NCBI GenBank assembly: GCA_005790545.1
Contig: SXUL01000088.1
Location: 89,468 to 153,467 of the forward strand
Origin: Planctomycetia bacterium
Lineage (GTDB): Bacteria > Planctomycetota > GCA-002687715
DNA length: 64,000 nucleotides
Direction: 5' to 3'
Part shown: positions 9,434 through 16,637 of the stretch, piece after piece
Position numbering within the stretch: the stretch's first letter is position 1
Layout: every line of letters begins with the position of its first letter
Notes under the pieces: generated by a model
The model's input: the letters and a program-made list of their open reading frames with translations, nothing else
Databases searched by the model: none
What the model was told of the DNA's origin: nothing
Translations under genes and position numbers: made by a program

Positions 9434-9443
9434 CACTATAGTG
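9434..9443. promoter_or_regulatory. Perfect 10-bp palindrome in boxC/boxR intergenic region
   Basis: CACTATAGTG is self-complementary. On the minus strand it contains TATAGT, a possible -10 for boxC about 37 nt upstream of its start. Its position between divergent boxC and boxR makes it a candidate operator or core promoter. TTGCACAGGATA follows at 9450-9461. Operators of the related BzdR regulators contain TGCA half-sites, so this may be part of the site, but the match is only partial. Confidence 0.45.
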
Positions 9444-9445
9444 TC

Positions 9446-9473
9446 TTGGTTGCACAGGATAGAGCATTATACT
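9446..9473 (+). promoter_or_regulatory. Promoter of the boxR-type regulator gene
   Basis: TTGGTT (9446-9451), a 16-bp spacer and TATACT (9468-9473) form a good sigma70-like promoter. The -10 ends 7 nt before the ATG and there is no Shine-Dalgarno, so the transcript is probably leaderless. It lies beside the CACTATAGTG palindrome, so autoregulation together with boxC is plausible. Confidence 0.6.
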
Positions 9474-9480
9474 GCCACAC

Positions 9481-10275
9481 ATGTCAACCCCTGTACGTCG
9501 CCACAACGAGGAACTGGTCCGGCTCGGGGTGCGCGTGCGTGCCGCGCGCACAGCGCGCGAGTATTCGCGCGAGGAGCTTGCGGGCGCCTCCGGGCTTTCG
9601 GTGCGCTTTCTCGCGGAAGTGGAGGCCGGGCGCGGCAACATCAGCGTGCTGCGGCTCTTGGAACTGGCTGCGGCTCTGGGAACAACGGGTCCGAATCTCC
9701 TCGGCGCTGCCGATGTCGTGAAGCGGCCGTTCCTCGTCCTCTGCGGCCTGCGCGGTGCGGGGAAGAGCAGTCTTGGTGCCGCCGTGGCGGCCGACTTGCA
9801 CGTGCCGTTCACGGAGCAGGACCGGCTCGTGGAGGAACGCGCCGGGATGGAGTTGCGCGAGGTCTTCAGCCTGCAAGGAGAGGAGTGGTACCGCATCCAG
9901 GCCCGCGCCGCGCTGCTCGAGCTCATCCAACGCGAGGAGAAGCCGCGCATCATCGCGACTGCCGGAGGCGTGGTGCTGGATGCAGAACTCTGGGGCCAGT
10001 TGCGCGAGCGCACGCACACGGTCTGGCTGACGGCGCGGCCGGACGACCACTGGCGACGAGTGGTAGCGCAGGGCGATCAACGGCCCATGCGCGGACGTCC
10101 GGAGGCACGCATCGAACTCGAGCGTCTGCTGCAACGACGCACGCCGCTTTACTCCCAGGCTGCGGAGAAACTCGACACCTCAAAGCTCGGCGAGACGCGT
10201 TCCCGCGCGGCGCTGCGCACGATGGCGCAGCGCGCGTTCGCAACCGCGCTCAGCGTGCCTGCTGTGCGCGAATGA
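9481..10275 (+). CDS. boxR: BoxR/BzdR-type benzoyl-CoA-responsive repressor
   Basis: 264 aa. Residues about 10-75 form an XRE-type helix-turn-helix (SREELAGASGLSVRFLAEVE). Residues about 80-264 are a shikimate-kinase-like P-loop domain starting with LCGLRGAGKSS. This fusion is the signature of BzdR/BoxR, regulators of anaerobic and aerobic benzoyl-CoA catabolism whose effector is benzoyl-CoA. It is divergent from boxC, as expected for the local regulator. The 3' end overlaps the convergent aconitase gene by 26 nt. Function as a repressor is taken from the family; nothing here proves the effector. Confidence 0.88.
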   Translation: MSTPVRRHNEELVRLGVRVRAARTAREYSREELAGASGLSVRFLAEVEAGRGNISVLRLLELAAALGTTGPNLLGAADVVKRPFLVLCGLRGAGKSSLGAAVAADLHVPFTEQDRLVEERAGMELREVFSLQGEEWYRIQARAALLELIQREEKPRIIATAGGVVLDAELWGQLRERTHTVWLTARPDDHWRRVVAQGDQRPMRGRPEARIELERLLQRRTPLYSQAAEKLDTSKLGETRSRAALRTMAQRAFATALSVPAVRE

Positions 10276-12517
10276 GGTTCAGGGCACTGCCTGCCTTGAA
10301 CCAGCTGATCTGTTGCGGTGTCATGGTGTGCGCGAGTTGGATGGTCTCGCGTGCACCACCTTCATGCACGATGGTGCAGTCCACCGATTTGCCGGGCGCA
10401 ATGGAGCTGAGGCCCGTGATGTCCAGGCGATCGGTCTCGCGGATCTTTTCCCAATCCGCCGCGTTGCTGAAGGTGAAGGGGAGCAGCCCCTGCTTCTTCA
10501 GATTGGTTTCGTGAATGCGCGCGAAGCTGCGTGCGATGACGGCGCGTCCGCCCAGCCAGCGCGGGCTCATGGCCGCGTGTTCGCGGCTCGAACCCTCGCC
10601 GTAGTTGGCATCGCCGATGACCACCCAGCCGACACCGCGCGTCTTGTAGTCGCGTGCGTTCGCCTGGAACTCGGCGCGTCCTCCGGTGAACACATTGAGT
10701 CCCTTGCCCGTGGCGCCGTCAAAGGCGTTCTTCGCGCCGAGGAACATGTTGTCGCTGATGCGATCCAGATGTCCGCGGAAGGCCAGCCACTTGCCGGCCG
10801 CAGAGATGTGGTCCGTGGTGCACTTGCCACTCGCCTTCATGAGCACGGGTGCTTCGAGAATGTCTTTCCCGTCCCACGCAGCGAAAGGCTCGAGGAGCGC
10901 GAGACGCGGGCTTGCAGGATCCACGGCGACGCGCACGCCGCTGGTGTCGGCCGGTGCAGCCAGGAACCCCGTCCCTGGTCCGGCGAATCCCTGGCGTGGC
11001 AGTTCGTCCGCTACGGGCGGCGCGAGCTTCCGAGCCTTGCCCTGTGCGTCCTGCAGAGTGTCCGTGGCCGGATTGAAATCGAGGCGCCCGGAGAGGGCCG
11101 CCGTCATCACGAGTTCCGGGCTGGAGATGAACGCGAACGTCGCCGTGTTGCCGTCGTTGCGTGCCTGGAAGTTGCGATTGAAGGACGTGATGATGCTGTT
11201 CACGTCGCCGTCCTTGATGTCATCCCGCTTCCACTGGCCGATGCAGGGGCCGCATGCATTCGAGAGCACCGTGGCTCCCGCAGCGGTGAGATCCTTCAGG
11301 AAGCCGTCGCGCTCGATGGTGGCGTGCACCTGATCGGAGCCCGGCGAAATGAACAGCGGTGTCTTCAGCCGCATGCCGGCGGCCACAGCCTGGCGCAGGA
11401 TGTGGGTCGCGCGACCGACATCCTCGTAGCTGGAGTTGGTGCAGCTTCCGATGAGCGCCGCGGAAATCACAGTGGGCCAGCCCTTCTCGGTCGCTTCTGC
11501 TCCGAGGGCTGAGATGGGGCGCGCGAGATCCGGCGTGTGCGGCCCGACCACGTGTGGCTCGAGATGGTCGAGGTCGATCTCCACCACCTGATCGAAGTAA
11601 CGCGCCGGGGCGGCGGCCACTTCAGGATCAGCGCGGAGTTCGAGGGCGTGGGCTTCAGCGAGGGCGGCCAGGTCAGAGCGGCCGGTGGCCCTGAGGTAAC
11701 GGAGCATGCTCGCGTCACAGGGGAATACCGAGCAGGTAGCGCCGAGTTCCGCGCCCATGTTGGTGATGGTGGCCTTGCCCGTGCAGGAGATGGTTTCGCA
11801 TCCGCTGCCGAAATACTCAACGATGGCGCCGGTGCCGCCTGCGACGGTCAGGAGGCCCGCGAGTTTCAGGATCACGTCCTTCGGTGCGGTCCACCCGGAG
11901 AGTCGTCCCGTCAGACGCACGCCGATGAGCTTCGGTGAGCGCACGTTCCACGGCAGTCCTGCCATCACGTCCACTGCGTCGGCACCGCCAACACCGACCG
12001 CGAGCATGCCGAGGCCACCGGCGTTGGGCGTGTGCGAATCGGTGCCGATCATCAGCCCGCCGGGGAAAGCGTAGTTTTCGAGGACGACCTGATGAATGAT
12101 GCCGCTGCCCGGCTTCCAGAAACCGATGCCGGAGCGTGCAGAGGCGGTACGCAGGAACTCATAGACCTCGCGGTTCTCATCGTTGGCGGTGCCGAGATCC
12201 TCGTCGGCGCCGCGGCGTGCACGGATCAGGTGATCGCAGTGCACGGTGGTCGGAACGGCCACGCGCTCGAGGCCGCCGGACAGAAACTGGAGCAGCGCCA
12301 TCTGCGCCGTTGCATCCTGCATGGCTACGCGGTCGGGCCTGAGATCGAGATTCGACTGCGCGCGAGTGAGAGGCTGGGTCGCGGGGTCGAGGTGGCTCGC
12401 GAGGATCTTCTCGGCGAGCGTCAGTGCGCGGCCGAGGCGCTCGCGCATGGAGGCGTGGCTCGCAGCCTGCTTCGCATAGAGGTTTTCGATGGCACGGGTG
12501 CAGTCGGCGTTGTGCAT
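10250..12517 (-). CDS. acn: Aconitate hydratase (aconitase)
   Basis: 755 aa, the size of mitochondrial-type aconitase. The enzyme isomerises citrate and isocitrate in the TCA cycle with a [4Fe-4S] cluster. Cluster-cysteine motifs are visible: GSCTNSSYEDVGRA and SNACGPCIGQW. GTDSHTPNAGGLGMLAVGVGG is the characteristic substrate loop, and the C-terminal swivel domain contains GEGSSREHAA. The start at 12517 is preceded by AAGGAAG; an upstream in-frame extension to 12700 is rejected for lack of homology. It lies 52 nt downstream of rpiA on the same strand and may be cotranscribed with it. Confidence 0.94.
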   Translation of the reverse strand: MHNADCTRAIENLYAKQAASHASMRERLGRALTLAEKILASHLDPATQPLTRAQSNLDLRPDRVAMQDATAQMALLQFLSGGLERVAVPTTVHCDHLIRARRGADEDLGTANDENREVYEFLRTASARSGIGFWKPGSGIIHQVVLENYAFPGGLMIGTDSHTPNAGGLGMLAVGVGGADAVDVMAGLPWNVRSPKLIGVRLTGRLSGWTAPKDVILKLAGLLTVAGGTGAIVEYFGSGCETISCTGKATITNMGAELGATCSVFPCDASMLRYLRATGRSDLAALAEAHALELRADPEVAAAPARYFDQVVEIDLDHLEPHVVGPHTPDLARPISALGAEATEKGWPTVISAALIGSCTNSSYEDVGRATHILRQAVAAGMRLKTPLFISPGSDQVHATIERDGFLKDLTAAGATVLSNACGPCIGQWKRDDIKDGDVNSIITSFNRNFQARNDGNTATFAFISSPELVMTAALSGRLDFNPATDTLQDAQGKARKLAPPVADELPRQGFAGPGTGFLAAPADTSGVRVAVDPASPRLALLEPFAAWDGKDILEAPVLMKASGKCTTDHISAAGKWLAFRGHLDRISDNMFLGAKNAFDGATGKGLNVFTGGRAEFQANARDYKTRGVGWVVIGDANYGEGSSREHAAMSPRWLGGRAVIARSFARIHETNLKKQGLLPFTFSNAADWEKIRETDRLDITGLSSIAPGKSVDCTIVHEGGARETIQLAHTMTPQQISWFKAGSALNLIRAQQAR

Positions 12518-12569
12518 GGCTCCACTTCCTTCGCGGGACGCGGGACCATAGCGCCGGGCTCGGCGCGCT

Positions 12570-13265
12570 TCACGCCGGACGCGAGTGACTCCGTACACCT
12601 TCGGGCGTCGCCAGGATCGCGCGGGCACACAGGCCGAGAAAGAGCCCGTGGTCCACGATCCCCGGCCGCGCGTCGAGGGCTCGCGCGAGTGCTGCTGCAT
12701 CCGGGATGCCGTTGGCGAAGTGCAGGTCGAGGATCACATTGCCGTTGTCCGTGAGTGCGAGGTCACCCGTGGGGCCGCTCCGTGGCACGACCCGGCAACC
12801 GAGCGCCCCGAGAAACGGCAGATGTGAGCGCCACGCGAAAGGCACGACCTCCACTGGCAGAGGTGAACGCGTGCCAAGGCGCTGCACATCCTTGGTGTGA
12901 TCGGCGATCACGATGAAGCGTCGCGCCTGCAGGGCGACCATCTTCTCGCGCAGCAGTGCGCCGCCGAGCCCTTTGATGAGATCCAGCAGCGGATCGATTT
13001 CGTCGGCGCCATCAATGGCGAGATCGAGCGCGCCCGCTTCTTCCAGCGCGAGGAGGGGGATGCCCTCCTCCCGGCACTGACGCGCGGTGCGTTCCGAGGT
13101 GGGGACACCGGCGATGTCATTCAGCCGTCCCTCGCGCAGCGCGGCTCCGAGGCCGACGAGCAAGTGGAATACGGTCGATCCGGTGCCGAGGCCGAGGCGC
13201 ATGCCGCTCCGAACTTCCGTGAAGGCGGTGAGAGCAGCTTCGCGCTTGAGTGCTTCGAGGTCCAT
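12570..13265 (-). CDS. rpiA: Ribose-5-phosphate isomerase A
   Basis: 231 aa. It interconverts ribose-5-phosphate and ribulose-5-phosphate in the pentose phosphate pathway. Family motifs are clear: GLGTGSTV for phosphate binding, IDGADEID and KGLGGALLREK around the active site, and LTDNGNVILD near the C-terminus. The start MDLEALKREAA is the usual RpiA start, and the longer in-frame extension is a shadow of the divergent gene. The promoter region is only 63 nt, shared with the divergent EEP-family gene. Confidence 0.95.
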   Translation of the reverse strand: MDLEALKREAALTAFTEVRSGMRLGLGTGSTVFHLLVGLGAALREGRLNDIAGVPTSERTARQCREEGIPLLALEEAGALDLAIDGADEIDPLLDLIKGLGGALLREKMVALQARRFIVIADHTKDVQRLGTRSPLPVEVVPFAWRSHLPFLGALGCRVVPRSGPTGDLALTDNGNVILDLHFANGIPDAAALARALDARPGIVDHGLFLGLCARAILATPEGVRSHSRPA

Positions 13266-13272
13266 GGACGTG

Positions 13273-13278
13273 ATTCTA
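13273..13278 (-). promoter_or_regulatory. Candidate -10 element (TAGAAT) for rpiA, leaderless type
   Basis: On the minus strand TAGAAT ends 7 nt before the rpiA ATG and no Shine-Dalgarno lies between. A GAGACC 17 nt upstream is a poor -35. The layout is the same as for the kinase gene at 30286 and the FHA regulator at 43670. Confidence 0.45.
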
Positions 13279-13328
13279 GGCAGGAATCGGCGGCTGGTCT
13301 CGCGCCCTGCATCGCGCATCATGAGGAT

Positions 13329-14048
13329 ATGCGCTTCGGTGTGCTGACATGGAATCTCAGAAAGGGACTGGGCACCCTCGGGCGGCGGCCGGAGTTCGAG
13401 GCCATCAGTGGCGCGATCCGCGGTGTCGAGGCGCACATCACCTGCTGCCAGGAGGTGCTGCAAGCTCACAATGGCTCTACGCAGGATTGCGAGATCGCCG
13501 AGGCCCTTGGCCAGCAACACCGTTTCACCGGCCATGCGAAGAACCTGCGCGGTGTGCACGGCATCGCAACTTTCTCGGGCTTTCCCGTTTCACGCCATGT
13601 GCATGAGGACATTTCCACGAATGTCCTTGAGCGCCGGGCTGTGCTGCATGTGCGCCTGCATCCTGTGAGTGGCCAGACCCTGCACGTCTTCAATGTCCAT
13701 TTCGGACTCACGCGCCGTCAGCGCTCCTCACAGGCCGAGATGCTGGCGGAATTCCTGCGCACCAAGGTGCGAGCCCATGAGCCTTTCCTCATCGCAGGTG
13801 ATTTCAACGACTGGGACCGTGCCCTCGAGCAGCATTTGCTCCGCTCGCTCGGTGCTCACAACGCGCTGGCACACGAGCCGCTCAGCGAGCGCCGTACCTG
13901 GCCGGTGCGTCGCCCGCTTTTTCCTCTCGACCGCATCTACTACCGCGGCCTCCATCTCGAGCACGCCCGCGTGTTGCGAGGTCGCGCCTGGCACGGCCTC
14001 TCCGATCACCTTCCCATCCACGCGGTCTTCACCCTGAAGGACCACTGA
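13329..14048 (+). CDS. Endonuclease/exonuclease/phosphatase (EEP) family hydrolase
   Basis: 239 aa single-domain EEP fold. It starts LTWNLRKG (metal-binding Asn), with CCQEVLQ (catalytic Glu) near residue 40, LIAGDFNDW (Asp/Asn pair) near residue 155, and GLSDHLPIHAVF (Asp-His pair) at the C-terminus. These are the conserved metal-dependent phosphodiesterase residues. Substrate could be nucleic acid, a phospholipid or a cardiolipin-type phosphodiester; several bacterial homologues of this length sit near lipid genes. No signal peptide is seen, so it is probably cytosolic. Confidence 0.85.
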   Translation: MRFGVLTWNLRKGLGTLGRRPEFEAISGAIRGVEAHITCCQEVLQAHNGSTQDCEIAEALGQQHRFTGHAKNLRGVHGIATFSGFPVSRHVHEDISTNVLERRAVLHVRLHPVSGQTLHVFNVHFGLTRRQRSSQAEMLAEFLRTKVRAHEPFLIAGDFNDWDRALEQHLLRSLGAHNALAHEPLSERRTWPVRRPLFPLDRIYYRGLHLEHARVLRGRAWHGLSDHLPIHAVFTLKDH

Positions 14049-14061
14049 GGAGAGATCCGTT

Positions 14062-16407
14062 TCACGCTGAACGAAATGCCTCGTGCTCTTCGCCGACCCG
14101 GATCTCGGCATCACCGAGCAGCAACACATCGCCGCCATGGAGCGCCATGGGTTCGCGGACCTGGTGGCCATTGAGAGTGGATCCGTTCGTGCTGTTCAGG
14201 TCCATGAAGACGAGGCCAGTCGCCGTGCGCACAAACTGCGCGTGCATGGAGGAGGCTTGTTCATGAGCGAGCTGGATTGCGCACCGGGCATCCCTGCCAA
14301 TGGACTGACGACCGAGGGCGACGCGCACAAGTCTCCACGCACCATCCGGGTCAAGTACCCAGAGCTTGTCAGGCGGTGATGTGAGCACTGACGCAGTCGG
14401 CGGGCTCTGCGCAACGGGCGCGGCTTGATCGGGGACAGACGGCGCGCGCTGCGCAATGGGCGCAGCTGACACAGGCGCAGCCGGGGGAAGTTCTGGAACA
14501 CTGAAGCTCGGCCGCTCCGGGGCGGTTGGGTGGTTCGTCTCGGTGTTGAATGCCATTTGTGCTGGCGGAATCCCGCACTCAACGTCTGGAACGACAGCGG
14601 GAATGACCGCGGCGGGGATTGCTTCGATGCTGGGGGATGCTGCGCACTTTGGTGTTGTGGATGTGATGCTCTCTGAAGCGGCGTTTGAGTGCGAACTCGC
14701 GACGGGTTCGAACGCTTCTGACCCGGACTCGATTTCGCAAGCTGCGGGGATCAACGTTGTTGGCGCTGGTTCACGAGGAGTTTCGGCGCACTCCAGACCG
14801 GAGGCGGGAACAGGAACGACACTGTGCGCGGTTGCGGGTGCTTCAGTGTGTGCGTGCTGCGTTGCCGTTGAAGGCGGGTTGGCCACGACGGCTACGGCCT
14901 CGGCTGATGGCGGTGAGAATGCCGGTGGAGTGTGCGCAGGCCCCGGGGCGAACGGTGTTCCGCGGTGCAGTGTGGCGGGTCCCGTCGTTGGTGGATCAGC
15001 GCGCGCGATGAGAATGCCCGTCGCCAACCACCAGCGTTCAACCACCTCGATGATGAGCGCCGGCAGCCAGAGAAGGAGCGTGATCGTGAGGACGCTGAGG
15101 AACAAGGACCAAAGGAACTGGAACCAGCGGATGCTTGCCGCATCCTCTGCTTCATCGAGATCAGTTTCTCCGCGTCCGACGGCGTCCTCCGCTTCGCTGA
15201 CATGAGCTTCCGCTCTTTCGAGGAGCTTCGGGAATTCCTCGAGAACTGCCTTCATGTCGGCGAGTGCGTGCAAGAGCTGCTGGTGAAACCGTTCCTCCTC
15301 CATGGCGACCGCGGCGGTGTGCTCTGCCACGCTGCGCTCGGCTGCGGCCAGTGTTTCTTCCACGTCCTTCGAGGTGGATGAGTGTGCTTCCAAGGCGGCT
15401 TTCAGCGCTGGTGCGAGTTGCCCCCTTGAAGGCCGCCACGTTGCAGCGTTCGCCTTCTCGTGCCGTGCGCGCCACAAACTTGCCCACGCATCGATGGCAG
15501 CCTGACAGTTCTTCCGAAGCTCTGAGTCGGCGAACGCTGTGTCCTTGCCCGCCTGCTTTTCGAGGAACTCCTTGGATGCAACGAGCCCCTCTTTGACTTC
15601 GGCTTCGTTCTCGGGCTGGCTGCGGGTCATGAAGTTCAGCACTGCCCTCGCGGGCCCCGCATTCTCTTCCCGCATCGTCGCTGCAGCTCTGTCGAATTCA
15701 GTCTTGGCGTCGTTTGCTGCGGCCTCGACTTTGGCTTGATGCGCCACGATGGCGCTGCGTTCATCTAGCAACGTTCTGGCCAAGTCTGGGTGGCTGGAAC
15801 GCGCGAGTTTGGCGTCCAACGCGGACTTGGCTTGCGAGCGCAATGCCTGCGCCTCTCTCAGCCTCCCCAAGGCCAGCTTGTAGGGGGTGTCGTCGGCAAG
15901 CGGAGCCAGGAGATCGCGCCACTTCTCAAGATCCGCTTCGGCCGCAGCGATGAGTGCCGGCAGTTTCTTGTTGTGGTCTGTGACTTCGTCAACCGCAGCC
16001 TCTGCCGCATCCAGGTCCCCCTCAGCATTGCGCAGACGCTCTTCGCATTTCGCCACCTGATAGGCTTCCCATTCACTGGGCTGTGCCGTGACCCATGCAG
16101 CTCTCATGCCGAGTCCGAGCAGCAGGCAGGCACAAATGCCGAGGGCAATCCAGCCGCCGCGAATCCATGTTGCGACCACTGATGGTCCTGCGTTGTGGCG
16201 CCCTCTTCGGGCGAGTTGATGATCAGCGACGCGGGCCGTGAGCAATCTCCAAGGAGAGCACAGTTGCTCCCACAGGCAGATGAGGCAAGAGCCATGAAAA
16301 CTGCCGAATGATCCTCGGAAGACCAGCAGCGATGCAGCGAGATAGAGTCCGATGAGTGTGAGGACAAACTCGGTGTCCCAGTGCCAGTCCGTGATGAAGT
16401 CCCGCAT
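14062..16407 (-). CDS. Membrane coiled-coil protein with C-terminal FHA domain
   Basis: 781 aa. Two hydrophobic segments lie near the N-terminus (about residues 12-28 and 78-100). A long Ala/Glu/Lys-rich coiled-coil region (about residues 120-430) ends in a third hydrophobic segment (SLFLSVLTITLLLWLPALII). A low-complexity Pro/Ala/Thr linker of about 230 residues follows, then a C-terminal FHA domain with SIGRD, SSMHAQF and DLNSTNGSTLNG, the phosphothreonine-binding signature. GGAGAG precedes the ATG at 16407. The FHA domain suggests recruitment by Thr-phosphorylated partners, plausibly products of the Ser/Thr kinase genes in this window. The family is otherwise unknown. Confidence 0.8.
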   Translation of the reverse strand: MRDFITDWHWDTEFVLTLIGLYLAASLLVFRGSFGSFHGSCLICLWEQLCSPWRLLTARVADHQLARRGRHNAGPSVVATWIRGGWIALGICACLLLGLGMRAAWVTAQPSEWEAYQVAKCEERLRNAEGDLDAAEAAVDEVTDHNKKLPALIAAAEADLEKWRDLLAPLADDTPYKLALGRLREAQALRSQAKSALDAKLARSSHPDLARTLLDERSAIVAHQAKVEAAANDAKTEFDRAAATMREENAGPARAVLNFMTRSQPENEAEVKEGLVASKEFLEKQAGKDTAFADSELRKNCQAAIDAWASLWRARHEKANAATWRPSRGQLAPALKAALEAHSSTSKDVEETLAAAERSVAEHTAAVAMEEERFHQQLLHALADMKAVLEEFPKLLERAEAHVSEAEDAVGRGETDLDEAEDAASIRWFQFLWSLFLSVLTITLLLWLPALIIEVVERWWLATGILIARADPPTTGPATLHRGTPFAPGPAHTPPAFSPPSAEAVAVVANPPSTATQHAHTEAPATAHSVVPVPASGLECAETPREPAPTTLIPAACEIESGSEAFEPVASSHSNAASESITSTTPKCAASPSIEAIPAAVIPAVVPDVECGIPPAQMAFNTETNHPTAPERPSFSVPELPPAAPVSAAPIAQRAPSVPDQAAPVAQSPPTASVLTSPPDKLWVLDPDGAWRLVRVALGRQSIGRDARCAIQLAHEQASSMHAQFVRTATGLVFMDLNSTNGSTLNGHQVREPMALHGGDVLLLGDAEIRVGEEHEAFRSA

Positions 16408-16501
16408 AGTTCTCTCCAAGGCCCCCGCTGTGGAGTCCTTTGCCCCCTAGTGCTTCGGCTGAGTTCGTATGGGACAGAATCTGAGCGGCCAGCGCCTCCT
16501 G

Positions 16502-16533
16502 CGGAGACTGCGGAGACTGCGGAGACTGCGGAG
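16502..16533. repeat. 9-bp tandem repeat, 3.6 copies
   Basis: The unit CGGAGACTG is repeated three times exactly, followed by CGGAG. It lies in the 230-nt divergent intergenic region between the FHA protein gene and the S46 peptidase gene. It may be a regulatory repeat or a slippage tract. Confidence 0.85.
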
Positions 16534-16637
16534 CGGTAGCTGAACACGGTTCAGGCGCGATTGGAGGGGGTTCGGGCAGGGCGTAACGTCTTGGGTCCCG
16601 GATGGCACCCCGCGCTGTCCCTACTGGAGCACCGCCC

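Noticed and set aside
9466..9471. TATAAT on the minus strand as the boxC -10
   Set aside because: It is 69 nt from the boxC ATG and coincides with the boxR -10 read backwards; the TATAGT in the palindrome is closer. It cannot be excluded, but there is no good -35.
8111..9721. 536-codon plus-strand ORF across boxC
   Set aside because: Antisense shadow of boxC that also runs into the boxR frame; no recognisable features.
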